In this document: positions 1-8,719 of the stretch, piece after piece
Numbering within the stretch: position 1 is the first letter of the stretch
How the letters are laid out: each line of letters opens with the position of its first letter
Translations under genes and position numbers: made by a program
Assembly (NCBI GenBank): GCA_910575565.1
Contig: CAJTFL010000010.1
Coordinates: 87,007 to 151,006 of the forward strand
Length of the DNA: 64,000 nt
Direction: 5' to 3'
DNA from: Lachnospiraceae bacterium
GTDB lineage: Bacteria; Bacillota; Clostridia; Lachnospirales; Lachnospiraceae
The notes under the pieces: model-generated
Databases searched by the model: none
What the model was told of the DNA's origin: nothing
The model's input: the letters and a program-made list of their open reading frames with translations, nothing else

Positions 1-1281
1 AAGATGTACGGGGATGAATTTGACAAGCTGAAATACTCGGAAGAGGATCCTTCTATCTACCAGCTTTCCTCCTACGCCATGGGGGGAGAAATTTATAAAA
101 GCGCGGGAACTGCCCAGATCCAGTGGGCGGTGCTAAAGGAAAATGACTATGAAGTTCCCAGGACGCTGGAGGAGCTGGAAAATATGCTTAAGGATTACCT
201 GGCTGCCCATCCCACCACGGAAGACGGCCTTCCCACCATCGGGATTACCTTATCGGCTTCCGACTGGCACTGGATGATTACCTTGGGAAACCCGGCTACC
301 TCTATCGCGGACGGGGCGCCGGACAATGGGCAGTGGCTTATTGATGATGATTACAATGCCATATATAAATTCCGCTCGGAGAAGGAGAGGGAGTACTTCC
401 GGTGGCTGAACCGGATGTACAGCGAGGGGATCTTAGACCCGGAATTTGCCACCCAGACCCATGAGGATTACATTGCCAAGCTGTCTTCCGGAAGGGTGCT
501 GGCGCTGTTTGACACGGACTGGGATTACCTAGACGCAGAGCGGGTGCTGAAGGCGGACGGCAAGCTGGATAAGACGTATGCGCCCCTTCCCGTGACCATC
601 AGCGAGGAAGTAAAATGCCCTACCTTAATGTCCCAGGGCTTGGTGACGGGCCAGGGTGTAGGGATTACCACTGCCTGCAAATATCCGGTGGAAGCCATCA
701 AATTTTTGGATTATATTTGCTCGGATGAGGGCCAGGTTCTGGTAAACTGGGGCGTGGAAGGCATCAACTATGAGGTGGATGAAAACGGGAAGCGCTACCG
801 CACACAGGAAGAGATCGATCGGTCAAATTCCGATAAGGATTACGCGAAAAATACCGGCGTAGGCTTTTATGCGTACCCATTCCCCACTTATGGGGCGGGA
901 GTGCTGGACGCCACCGGGAATCCGTATACCACGGCCAGCAAGGAAGCGGTAATTGCCGAGTATGACGAGGAGCAGAAGGCCGCCTGCGAGGCCTGGGGAG
1001 TGGATCTTCTCCTGGATATCTTCCCTCAGCCGGAAGAGTTTGAGATCCCCAAATATCCCCCGGTGTGGGCTTACATCAAACCTGCCCAGTTAGATGATAT
1101 CGGCAATAAATTAGACGAGGTGGCCTGGTCAAGCCTGATAGCCTGCGTTATCGGGAAGCCGGAAGAGTTTGATAAGAATTACGATGCCATGATTGCCAGC
1201 TTTGAGAGCATCGGTATGGGAGAGGCGGAGGCCATCCTTACGGACATGATTAAAGATAAGGTGGCTTTAGTGGAGGATTAA
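1..1281 (+). CDS. ABC transporter extracellular sugar-binding lipoprotein (family 1, LplA-like), 3' part
   Basis: The reading frame is open from the first base, so this is the C-terminal ~426 residues of a longer protein; the signal peptide and lipobox Cys would lie upstream of the window. The remaining sequence looks like the large substrate-binding proteins of Firmicutes oligosaccharide ABC importers (LplA/YtcQ type, usually about 550 residues): a 'PRTLEELENMLKDY' segment where these proteins carry 'P.T.dEl...l', many aromatic residues, and an acidic C-terminus. It would bind an oligosaccharide outside the cell and deliver it to a permease, whose genes are presumably upstream. The GH42 gene follows after 157 bp, which suggests the imported sugar feeds the glycosidases downstream. 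The substrate (xyloglucan oligosaccharides?) is inferred from neighbours only. Confidence 0.8.
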   Translation, partial: KMYGDEFDKLKYSEEDPSIYQLSSYAMGGEIYKSAGTAQIQWAVLKENDYEVPRTLEELENMLKDYLAAHPTTEDGLPTIGITLSASDWHWMITLGNPATSIADGAPDNGQWLIDDDYNAIYKFRSEKEREYFRWLNRMYSEGILDPEFATQTHEDYIAKLSSGRVLALFDTDWDYLDAERVLKADGKLDKTYAPLPVTISEEVKCPTLMSQGLVTGQGVGITTACKYPVEAIKFLDYICSDEGQVLVNWGVEGINYEVDENGKRYRTQEEIDRSNSDKDYAKNTGVGFYAYPFPTYGAGVLDATGNPYTTASKEAVIAEYDEEQKAACEAWGVDLLLDIFPQPEEFEIPKYPPVWAYIKPAQLDDIGNKLDEVAWSSLIACVIGKPEEFDKNYDAMIASFESIGMGEAEAILTDMIKDKVALVED

Positions 1282-1341
1282 TCTGTTACAGCGTATGTTT
1301 TGGCACACAGCATAGGAATTGCACTAAAATCATGCCATGGC

Positions 1342-1384
1342 AAAGGGGTTGCCGCAAAATCGTAATTTGGCAGCAGCCCTTTTT
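1342..1384 (+). terminator. Possible intrinsic terminator after the binding-protein gene
   Basis: AAAGGG and TGCC in the left arm can pair with GGCA and CCCTTT in the right arm, followed by five T residues at 1380-1384. The pairing is interrupted, so it may be an attenuating structure between the transporter and the GH42 gene rather than a full stop. Confidence 0.35.
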
Positions 1385-1438
1385 GCTGTTGTTTTGCGGA
1401 AAGGATAAAGCGCGGAAGGAAAAGGAGGAAAGAAAAAC

Positions 1439-3478
1439 ATGGAAAGAACATCTTCGTATATTTTTAACCATGGGGATATTACAAAAATCCTTTACGGCGG
1501 TGATTATAACCCGGAGCAGTGGCCGGAGGAAATCTGGGAGGAGGATATGAGGCTGTTTCGCCAGGCCGGGATAGACTGCGTTACCTTAAACGTGTTTAGC
1601 TGGGCCGCCCTGCAGCCGGATGAGGAGACGTACTCCTTTGAAAAACTGGATAAAATCATGGACATGGCCAGAGAGAACCGTCTCCATGTGATTTTAGCCA
1701 CCTCCACGGCGGCCCACCCGGCCTGGATGGCAAGGCGGTATCCGGAGGTTCTTAGGGTGGAGTTTAACGGGATGAAGAGGAAATTCGGGGGAAGGCATAA
1801 TTCCTGCCCTAACAGCCCGGTGTACCAAAAATATTCGGCCAGGCTGGCCGGGAAGCTGGCTTTGCGTTACGGGGAATATGAAAACCTGATTGCCTGGCAC
1901 GTGAATAATGAATACGGCGGGGAATGCTACTGCGAGAACTGTGAGAAGGCATTCCGGCTATGGCTTCAGGAAAAGTATAAGACCTTGGAGGAAGTAAACC
2001 GGGCGTGGAATACCAGCTTTTGGGGGCATACCTTTTACGACTGGGATGAGATTGTGGCCCCGAACCTCCTTAGCGAGCATTTTGGGGAGGACAGGACCAT
2101 GTTCCAGGGGATTTCCCTGGATTACCGCCGGTTTTTTTCCGATTCCCTCCTGGAAAACTTCCGCGGTGAATATGAGGCCATTAAGCAGCATACACCGGAT
2201 ATTCCCATTACCACGAACCTGATGGGATTTTATAAGCCCCTGGATTACCAAAAGTGGGGCCGGTACATGGACTTTATTTCCTGGGACAACTACCCGGCCA
2301 ATGAAACCCCGCCTGCCGTCACGGCCATGAACCATGACCTAATGCGGGGGATCGGCGGGGGGAAGCCCTTTGCCTTAATGGAGCAGACCCCCAGTGTGAC
2401 CAACTGGCTTTCCTATAATGCCTTAAAACGGCCTGGGGTCATGCGCCTGTTAAGCTACCAGGCCGTGGCCCACGGGGCGGATTCCGTGCTGTTTTTCCAG
2501 ATGAGGCGGACGGTTGGCGCCTGCGAGAAGTACCATGGGGCGGTTATCGACCACGCAGGCCACGGGAATACTCGGGTATTTCGGGAAATCAAGGCCCTTG
2601 GGGGGGAATTAAAGGCCCTTGGCAGCCAGGCTATGGGAAGCAGGACGCCTGCAAAGGCGGCAATCCTGGTAAGCTGGGAGAACTGGTGGGCCCTGGAATA
2701 TTCTGCGGGGCCAAGCTGTGACTTAAAATATTTGGATGAGGTGGAACGGTACTATACGGCTTTTTATGAGCAGAATATCCCGGTGGACATTATCTCCTCA
2801 GAAGATCCCTTGGACGGTTATGGTTTAGTGGTGCTCCCTGTGCTTTACCTGGTGAAGGATGGGATTCCGGATAAGCTTAAGGTTTACGTGGAAGGGGGCG
2901 GAACCCTTATCGCCACCTATTTTTCCGGGATTGTGGATCAGCATGATCTGGTTGCCCTGGGAGGGTATCCGGGACGGCTTAGGAGCATTTTGGGAATCTG
3001 GGTGGAGGAGACGGACGCCCTGCCTAAGGAAGCGGCAAACCGCTTTATCTGGAAGGGGAAAGCTTATCCGGCAGAGCTTTTGTGCGATATTATGCATATG
3101 GAAACGGCTAGGGAGCAGGCCGTGTATGAGCTGGACTTTTACGCCGGGACGCCGGTAATCTCCTGCAATCAGCTGGGAAAAGGGAAAGCCTGGTATATCG
3201 GAACCAGAAGCAGCCATGAATTTTACCACGATTTGATTTCCCATATCGCCGGGGAAATTGGGCTAAAGCCGGTATGGAACCCAGTGGAAGGCGTGGAGAT
3301 TACGGAGCGGAGGAAAGAGGGGGTGCGGTATCTGTTTTTCTTAAACCATAAGGAAGAGGAGGCGGCGTTTGCCATGGAGCTGGACGGGGAAAGCCTGCTG
3401 GATGGGAAAGCTTATGGGAAAGGCGAAACGGCGGCGCTTCCCGCAAAAGGGGTGATGATTTTTCGGGCGGCTGTTTGA
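1439..3478 (+). CDS. Beta-galactosidase, glycoside hydrolase family 42
   Basis: A 679-residue protein, the usual GH42 length, without a signal peptide, so cytoplasmic. It hydrolyses terminal beta-D-galactosyl residues. The N-terminal barrel starts with 'YGGDYNPEQWP', the classic GH42 opening. The predicted acid/base is Glu158 in 'HVNNEYGG' and the nucleophile Glu315 in 'LMEQTPSVTNW'. Cys123, Cys163, Cys165 and Cys168 match the zinc-binding cysteine cluster found in many GH42 enzymes. A trimerisation-type domain and a small C-terminal beta domain follow. The ATG at 1439 is preceded by AAGGAGG at about 1421. It lies just downstream of a sugar-binding protein gene and ends at a strong terminator, so it probably closes the transporter operon. 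Natural substrate not proven. Confidence 0.93.
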   Translation: MERTSSYIFNHGDITKILYGGDYNPEQWPEEIWEEDMRLFRQAGIDCVTLNVFSWAALQPDEETYSFEKLDKIMDMARENRLHVILATSTAAHPAWMARRYPEVLRVEFNGMKRKFGGRHNSCPNSPVYQKYSARLAGKLALRYGEYENLIAWHVNNEYGGECYCENCEKAFRLWLQEKYKTLEEVNRAWNTSFWGHTFYDWDEIVAPNLLSEHFGEDRTMFQGISLDYRRFFSDSLLENFRGEYEAIKQHTPDIPITTNLMGFYKPLDYQKWGRYMDFISWDNYPANETPPAVTAMNHDLMRGIGGGKPFALMEQTPSVTNWLSYNALKRPGVMRLLSYQAVAHGADSVLFFQMRRTVGACEKYHGAVIDHAGHGNTRVFREIKALGGELKALGSQAMGSRTPAKAAILVSWENWWALEYSAGPSCDLKYLDEVERYYTAFYEQNIPVDIISSEDPLDGYGLVVLPVLYLVKDGIPDKLKVYVEGGGTLIATYFSGIVDQHDLVALGGYPGRLRSILGIWVEETDALPKEAANRFIWKGKAYPAELLCDIMHMETAREQAVYELDFYAGTPVISCNQLGKGKAWYIGTRSSHEFYHDLISHIAGEIGLKPVWNPVEGVEITERRKEGVRYLFFLNHKEEEAAFAMELDGESLLDGKAYGKGETAALPAKGVMIFRAAV

Positions 3479-3556
3479 TTTTTTCGGTCTTTTGCAATAA
3501 AGGAAATGGAATCTGCCGGTCAGGGAAAAGAAAGTTGACTTGTCTGTTTATAGAAA

Positions 3557-3602
3557 GTGCATCCAAACGGAGCAAAAGCGCTCCGCCTGGATGCACATTT
3601 TT
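3557..3602 (+). terminator. Strong intrinsic terminator, probably bidirectional
   Basis: GTGCATCCA (3557-3565) pairs with TGGATGCAC (3588-3596), with an inner GGAGC/GCTCC stem, followed by TTTTT at 3598-3602. It lies between the convergent GH42 and GH94 genes; on the minus strand the hairpin is followed by TTTCTAT, so it could serve both. Confidence 0.8.
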
Positions 3603-3616
3603 GTGGGATAATGTCC

Positions 3617-6052
3617 CTATCCCATCACCACTTCCACCTGGCATTCCTTCCCGGGGAAGATAGGGAGCGGCTGGCCGGGCGCCATGCTTAAGCCGTCTAT
3701 AGAGATTTGGCTTACGCCTTTTTGCACCCCGTTAGGGTTAGCGATATGGATATGGTAGCGGCAGCCCCGGTAAATCCGGTTTACGGTAAGCTGGGATATG
3801 GTTTCCGGGATGCAGGGATCGATGATAAGGCCCTGGTAATCCGGCTGGATCCCCAGGATATACTGGGAGATGTTTACAAACGTCCATGCTGCCGTCCCCG
3901 TCAGCCAGCTGTTTTTGGCCTCCCCGTGCTTTGGCGCGTCTTTCCCGGCGATCATCTGGGAATATACATAAGGTTCCGTGCTGTGGATCTCGCTGATTTC
4001 TTCCAGGTAAGCCGGGGCGATCCTGCGGTAGACCTGGAAAGCCCGGTTCCCGTGGCCTACCCTGGTTTCCGCGATGGAAATCCAGGGGTTATTATGGCAG
4101 AAAATCCCGGCATTTTCCTTATAGCCTTCTGGATAGGAGGAAATTTCCCCAAGGTTTACGTAGTAGCGGCTGTAGGCAGGCTGCTGCAGCATAATGCCGT
4201 AATCCGTATCCAGGTATTCCTTTACGGAGGCCAAGGCTTTTTCGGCCAGCCCTTCCTTTATCCCGATATCCGCCAGCACGCAGAAGCCCTGTGGCTCGAT
4301 GAAAATCTTCCCTTCGTCACATTCCTTAGATCCCACTTTATCCCCATGGGCATCATAGGCCCGCAGGAACCATTCCCCGTCCCATCCGGCATCTAAGACG
4401 GCTTGAACCATCTTGGCTGTTTCTTCGTCCGCCAGAGCCGCTTCCTTATGCCTTCCCAGCATCCTGGCGATTTTCCCGTAATCCTGCCCGTATTTGACAA
4501 ACATCCCTGCGATAAATACCGATTCGGCCACAGGACCTTCCGACGGGCCAAAGGTCTGGAAGGATTCCCCAGGCTCCTTGGAAAAGCAGTTTAAGTTCAG
4601 GCAGTCATTCCAGTCTGCACGGCCAATGAGGGGAAGGCCGTGGGGGCCTAAGTGGGTTACGGTATAGCGGAAGGAGCGGGTTAAATGCTCAAACAAAGGC
4701 TGGGCCTTTGAAGCGTCATTGTCAAAGGGAACCATTTCCTCCAGGATGGATAAGTCCCCGGTTTCCTTTAGGTAAGCTGCCGTCCCGGCAATCAGCCACA
4801 GGGGATCGTCGTTAAACCCGCTTCCGATATCGGCGTTCCCCCGCTTGGTCAGGGGCTGGTACTGGTGGTAAGCGCTGCCGTCCTCAAACTGGGTGGCGGC
4901 AATATCTAAGATCCGTTCCCTGGCCCGCTCAGGGATCAGATGGACGAAGCCTAAAAGATCCTGGCAGGAATCCCGAAAGCCCATGCCCCGGCCGGTTCCG
5001 GATTCAAAGTAAGAGGCGGATCGGGACATATTGAACGTAACCATGCACTGGTACTGGTTCCAGATATTGACCATGCGGTTTAATTTCTCATCACTGCTTT
5101 CCAGGGTGTAGGCGGAAAGAAGCTTATCCCAGTAGTCCTTTAATGCCTGGAGGGCGTCTTTAACCTGGGCATCCGTGGCAAGGCGCTTTTGGATGCTTCT
5201 GGCAGGCGTTTTATTGATGACCCCAGGCTTTTCCCATTTTTCATCCGCCGGGTTTTCGGCATACCCTAAAAGGAAGATCAGGCTTTTGGATTCCCCAGGC
5301 TTTAAGGTAATGGTGAAATGATGCGCCCCGATCACAGTTCCGCCGCTGGCGATGGAATTATGGAGCTGGCTTTCCCATACAGCCTTGGGGTGTTCCATGC
5401 TTCCGTAAGCCCCTAAAAATTCCTGCTGATCGGTGTCAAAGCTGTCAAAGGGTTCATTTACGGAGTAAAATGCGTAATGGTTTCGCCGTTCCCGGTATTC
5501 CGTCTTATGGAAAATTTCCCGGTCGGTAACTTCCACTTCCCCAAGGCTTAAATTCCTCTGGAAATTAGTGGAATCATCCACTGCGTTCCAGAAGCAAAAT
5601 TCCACATAGGAAGTCAGTTCCAGGGTTTCCGGAGAATTTCCCAGGTTAGTGATTACCAGATGGTTTACCTCGCAGGTTTCATGAAGGGGGACAAAAGCGG
5701 TAAGGCTGGCACTTAGATTCCCCAGCCGGGAGCAGTACCGGCTGTAGCCCAGGCCATGGCGGCATTCGTAGTGGTCTAAAGGAGTTTTAACCGGCTGCCA
5801 TCCCGGAGTCCAAACCGTGCCGTTATGCTTCAGAAAATAGTAGCGCCCGTTGGTATCGGCGGGGATATTGCGGTAACGGTAACGGGTAAGCCTGAGCAGC
5901 TTCGCGTCTTTATAAAAGGAATAGCCGCCGCAGGTATTGGAAATTAAGGAAAAAAAGTTCTCATTCCCCAGGTAGTTAATCCAGGGCTGGGGGGTTTGGG
6001 GCGTGGTAATCACGTATTCTTTAGCCGCATCATCAAAATATCCAAACTTCAT
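3617..6052 (-). CDS. Cellobiose phosphorylase-type enzyme, glycoside hydrolase family 94
   Basis: An 811-residue cytoplasmic protein matching cellobiose phosphorylases in length and order: N-terminal beta-sandwich, helical linker, (alpha/alpha)6 barrel and C-terminal beta domain. Visible motifs include '[12 protein letters not shown]' and '[11 protein letters not shown]'; the latter carries the Asp used as general acid in this family. The enzyme cleaves cellobiose (or a related disaccharide) with phosphate to glucose 1-phosphate plus glucose, saving ATP. The start codon follows GGAGG with a 7-nt gap. It is transcribed convergently with GH42 and divergently from the 6438 gene. Cellodextrin or laminaribiose phosphorylases are related alternatives that sequence alone cannot exclude, but overall similarity points to cellobiose. 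Confidence 0.9.
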   Translation of the reverse strand: MKFGYFDDAAKEYVITTPQTPQPWINYLGNENFFSLISNTCGGYSFYKDAKLLRLTRYRYRNIPADTNGRYYFLKHNGTVWTPGWQPVKTPLDHYECRHGLGYSRYCSRLGNLSASLTAFVPLHETCEVNHLVITNLGNSPETLELTSYVEFCFWNAVDDSTNFQRNLSLGEVEVTDREIFHKTEYRERRNHYAFYSVNEPFDSFDTDQQEFLGAYGSMEHPKAVWESQLHNSIASGGTVIGAHHFTITLKPGESKSLIFLLGYAENPADEKWEKPGVINKTPARSIQKRLATDAQVKDALQALKDYWDKLLSAYTLESSDEKLNRMVNIWNQYQCMVTFNMSRSASYFESGTGRGMGFRDSCQDLLGFVHLIPERARERILDIAATQFEDGSAYHQYQPLTKRGNADIGSGFNDDPLWLIAGTAAYLKETGDLSILEEMVPFDNDASKAQPLFEHLTRSFRYTVTHLGPHGLPLIGRADWNDCLNLNCFSKEPGESFQTFGPSEGPVAESVFIAGMFVKYGQDYGKIARMLGRHKEAALADEETAKMVQAVLDAGWDGEWFLRAYDAHGDKVGSKECDEGKIFIEPQGFCVLADIGIKEGLAEKALASVKEYLDTDYGIMLQQPAYSRYYVNLGEISSYPEGYKENAGIFCHNNPWISIAETRVGHGNRAFQVYRRIAPAYLEEISEIHSTEPYVYSQMIAGKDAPKHGEAKNSWLTGTAAWTFVNISQYILGIQPDYQGLIIDPCIPETISQLTVNRIYRGCRYHIHIANPNGVQKGVSQISIDGLSMAPGQPLPIFPGKECQVEVVMG

Positions 6053-6237
6053 AAGGTTCCTCCATTAATCTAATTGAGTGCTCTAATCTTAAGGGTTCCC
6101 GCCCCTGTAAGGACAAAGGCGGATACAGTAAGTGTACTGCTTTATCTTAATCGGAAAAACGGGAAAATCCAACTGTGGAAAATGGTGATAAAAACCATGA
6201 AAAAAATGACATCGGCCAAGCTTAGTGTACTGTCTGG

Positions 6238-6252
6238 ATGTAATCGAAATGA
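6238..6252. promoter_or_regulatory. Possible CcpA (cre) catabolite-repression site
   Basis: ATGTAATCGAAATGA fits the WTGNAANCGNWNNCW consensus at all fixed positions except one (G for C near the end). It sits about 185 bp upstream of the cellobiose phosphorylase start, a plausible place for carbon control of a sugar gene. A single degenerate match is weak evidence. Confidence 0.3.
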
Positions 6253-6324
6253 AAAATATGAAAAAATGTGGAATAAAAATGCATAGAAAAAATAAAAACT
6301 GGTGTGGAATTTTCTATTGAAATG

Positions 6325-6333
6325 TGGTAAAAT
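6325..6333 (+). promoter_or_regulatory. Extended -10 promoter element for the 6438 gene
   Basis: TGG-TAAAAT matches the TGN-TATAAT extended -10 pattern; the -35 position (TGGAAT) is poor. It would give a leader of about 100 nt. Confidence 0.4.
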
Positions 6334-6437
6334 TCTATATCAATAGTTCAGCTAGTTAGAACCCCATGGGTCAAAGTACCTTTTGGCCTAATCAGGGCGT
6401 TTAAAGGTATGGCTGGCGGCAAGGACGGAGAGGAACG

Positions 6438-7841
6438 ATGTTGGGTAAAGCAGGACAGAAGATAGACTGGCTGGTGGATCACTATATGGCAGTGTGCCTG
6501 CTGCTGGCCCTGTTTATTTTGTCAATGGTCGGGGTTGGGGATATGCGTGCAGTCAGTATGCTGGGGCTTTTGCTGTGCGTGGTGGGGATTATCCAGCAGT
6601 CTGCCCAGGTGGATCTTTGGATCTTTGTCCCCTTGGTCATCTATGATCTGTTCGCCATGGCGTCTTCCTGGGCGGCATACGGGAACATTGCAGACGGCTA
6701 TGGGGTGACGCATTTGGTTTTCCCTACGGTTTACCTGTTGATGGCCTGCTTAAGCGGCGGGGAGCAGCTTTTGCTGAAATGGCTTTGCCTGGGATGGGCA
6801 GGCGCCGCGGCTTTCCTTGGCGTCGTCCAGTTTACATACCGCGCCGCATTCTTGGGCAGCGCCAGGCGCATGGGCGGGGTAATCGGCAATCCTAATGCCA
6901 TGGGGATTTTCCTGGTAATCGGCTGGTTTGCGCTGCGCTACTTCCTGGAAGGGCAGGAAGGGGATGGGAAAGGGCAGGGGCATTTCCTCCTGTCCTCAAT
7001 GGAACCGATTCTGCTGGCAGCTCTGGGGCTTACGCTGTCCATGGGCAGCTTTGTGGCTATGGCGGCGGGGATATGCGTGCTCATTGGGGGAAAGAAAAGG
7101 GAAGCTTCCCGTGCCCGCCTGCCCCATCCATGGAGGGAAACGCTCCGGTACGCCCAGGGGCTTTTAGCCAAAGCAAGCCTGGGGATAGGATGGGGCATAC
7201 TGCTGTATCTGGCGGCGGCCAGGACCGATGTGCCGTGGATTTCCCTAGGTTTGTTTGGGTATTTGGCCGTCTTAAGCTTGTGCTGGAAGCGGCTGGGGGC
7301 GTTTTTGGATGCGTACCCCTGGATGGCCGCGGCTATTTCCGCCGGGGGGATTTTCGTGGCGGCTGCCGCGGTGGCTGTCCGGCCCAGTTCCCTTGCAACC
7401 TTTGCGGAGAGGCTGGAAATGATGGAAAACGGCCTCCATTACCTGGTGCAGTCTCCCCTGCTGGGGGTAGGGCCTTACCGGTGGAGGTTCCTTAACCTGG
7501 CTGACAGCGACAAATATTTTAATACGTGGCATATCCACAATGTGCTGATCCATGTGGGCGTGGAGCTTGGCTGGATAGCCATGGCAATGCTGGCGGTATT
7601 GGCGGCCAGGGGATATGCCAAAAAGTCCAGCCTCCCCCAAAAGGGGGGATTCACCGCGTTTTGTGTCCATAACCTGATGGATACAGGATTCTTTTACCTG
7701 GGGATTATGTCATTTACCCTGATTTTTGCGGGTATGCCTGGGCATGGCGGGAAGCGGGTAAATGGTTTTTGGCTGAAAGCCTTTTTTGGCACAGCAGCCC
7801 TAATCTATGCCTATGGCCTGTACGCTGGCATGAAGATGTAG
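6438..7841 (+). CDS. Polytopic membrane protein, O-antigen ligase/polymerase-like
   Basis: A 467-residue, very hydrophobic protein with roughly ten predicted membrane segments. Two features recall the Wzy/WaaL (O-antigen ligase-like) superfamily: 'GNPNAMGIFL' after the fourth or fifth helix, and 'WHIHNVLIHVGVELGW' near the C-terminus, resembling the 'HaHN..l....E.G' motif. In a Gram-positive cell, members polymerise or transfer surface polysaccharide rather than LPS. It is followed after 11 bp by a cell-wall amidase and then by an LPXTG protein, so the three may form a cell-surface unit. The exact substrate cannot be told; the family assignment rests on motifs and topology. Confidence 0.7.
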   Translation: MLGKAGQKIDWLVDHYMAVCLLLALFILSMVGVGDMRAVSMLGLLLCVVGIIQQSAQVDLWIFVPLVIYDLFAMASSWAAYGNIADGYGVTHLVFPTVYLLMACLSGGEQLLLKWLCLGWAGAAAFLGVVQFTYRAAFLGSARRMGGVIGNPNAMGIFLVIGWFALRYFLEGQEGDGKGQGHFLLSSMEPILLAALGLTLSMGSFVAMAAGICVLIGGKKREASRARLPHPWRETLRYAQGLLAKASLGIGWGILLYLAAARTDVPWISLGLFGYLAVLSLCWKRLGAFLDAYPWMAAAISAGGIFVAAAAVAVRPSSLATFAERLEMMENGLHYLVQSPLLGVGPYRWRFLNLADSDKYFNTWHIHNVLIHVGVELGWIAMAMLAVLAARGYAKKSSLPQKGGFTAFCVHNLMDTGFFYLGIMSFTLIFAGMPGHGGKRVNGFWLKAFFGTAALIYAYGLYAGMKM

Positions 7842-7852
7842 GAGGGATGGAA

Positions 7853-8548
7853 GTGGAGCCGGACAGAAAGGGATTTCGCGGCATTTGGTGTCTTTTGCTT
7901 GGGTTTTGCCTGTTGGCGGCAATGGTTTTGGCTTTGTGTTTCTGGTCTTCCATGAAACGGCCGGATATTGTGGGGAGAAAGCTTACGGATGAGGAGCGGG
8001 CAGAAGTGGCCGCCAGGAATAGCCCTCTTATCGACTATATTTTCCTGTCCCCCAATGCGGATTTTCCCCGGGGAGATTCCATTAAGAAGCTTACGATCCA
8101 CCATATGGCAGGGGATTTTGGCCTGGAGATGATCGGGGCGAATTTTTCCCAGCGGGACAGGCGGGCTTCCTCCAATTACGCCATCGACAGCAGCGGGCGG
8201 ATCGCCCTTTACGTGGAGGAAAGCAACCGGGCCTGGACTTCCAGCAGCAAGGAAAATGACGATCAGGCCGTGACCATCGAGGTGGCTAATGATGAGACGG
8301 GCGGAAATTGGCACGTAAGCGATGAGGCCTATGAGGCTCTTATTGCCCTGTGCACGGATATCTGCCGGCGCAATGGGATTTGGCGGCTTGATTTTACCGG
8401 GAACCCGGAAGGGAGCTTAACGATCCATAAGATGTTTTCCGATAAGACGGAATGCCCCGGCCCTTACTTGGAGAGCCGGATGGTGGAGATAGCCGCGGCG
8501 GTGAATGAGCGGCTGGCGAAAGATAGGGAGGAAGAAGCGCAGCAGTGA
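7853..8548 (+). CDS. Membrane-anchored N-acetylmuramoyl-L-alanine amidase (Amidase_2 type)
   Basis: About 231 residues: a single N-terminal membrane anchor ('GIWCLLLGFCLLAAMVLALCFW') followed by an amidase domain. The expected zinc ligands are visible: His in 'TIHHMAG', His in 'LTIHKMF' and Cys in 'TECPGP'. It should cut the bond between muramic acid and the stem peptide on the outer face of the membrane. The start is a judgement: ATG 7847 lies only 1 nt from the AGGAGG at 7840-7845, whereas GTG 7853 lies 7 nt away, so GTG is preferred. It is almost certainly co-transcribed with the upstream polytopic protein. Function in turnover or remodelling of the wall is family knowledge. Confidence 0.85.
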   Translation: MEPDRKGFRGIWCLLLGFCLLAAMVLALCFWSSMKRPDIVGRKLTDEERAEVAARNSPLIDYIFLSPNADFPRGDSIKKLTIHHMAGDFGLEMIGANFSQRDRRASSNYAIDSSGRIALYVEESNRAWTSSSKENDDQAVTIEVANDETGGNWHVSDEAYEALIALCTDICRRNGIWRLDFTGNPEGSLTIHKMFSDKTECPGPYLESRMVEIAAAVNERLAKDREEEAQQ

Positions 8549-8630
8549 AGGTGCTGAACCGTTATGGAGTGTTAGGGGTTAAGAAAACAGCTGCGAAAAA
8601 TCAATGCGGGGGTGTGTTTAAAATCGCTAA

Positions 8631-8650
8631 AGATGCCCCAGGGCGCATTT
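8631..8650 (+). terminator. Possible intrinsic terminator after the amidase gene
   Basis: A short GC-rich hairpin (GATGCCC pairing imperfectly with GGGCGCAT) is followed by TTTTT. It lies 80 bp after the amidase stop and upstream of the LPXTG gene. Confidence 0.35.
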
Positions 8651-8719
8651 TTATATACAGGCCGCAGGGCAAACAGCCAGGCGGCAAAGGATCATTTTTG
8701 AGAAAGGGGATTTCTGGAA

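Larger units (their letters stand above)
6053..6437. other. Divergent intergenic region with candidate operators
   Basis: This 385-bp gap separates the GH94 gene from the polytopic membrane protein. It contains a cre-like site (6238-6252), the dyad CAGTA-N4-TACTG (6126-6139) whose AGTGTACTG half recurs at 6224-6232, an extended -10 element at 6325-6333, and a hairpin TACCTTT/AAAGGTA at about 6378-6408 in the leader of the 6438 gene. No small gene is evident. Confidence 0.4.

Noticed and set aside
3707..4396. Long plus-strand open frame (229 codons) opposite the GH94 gene
   Set aside because: It is a shadow of the phosphorylase gene: no ribosome site, Pro/Gly-rich composition and no recognisable domain.
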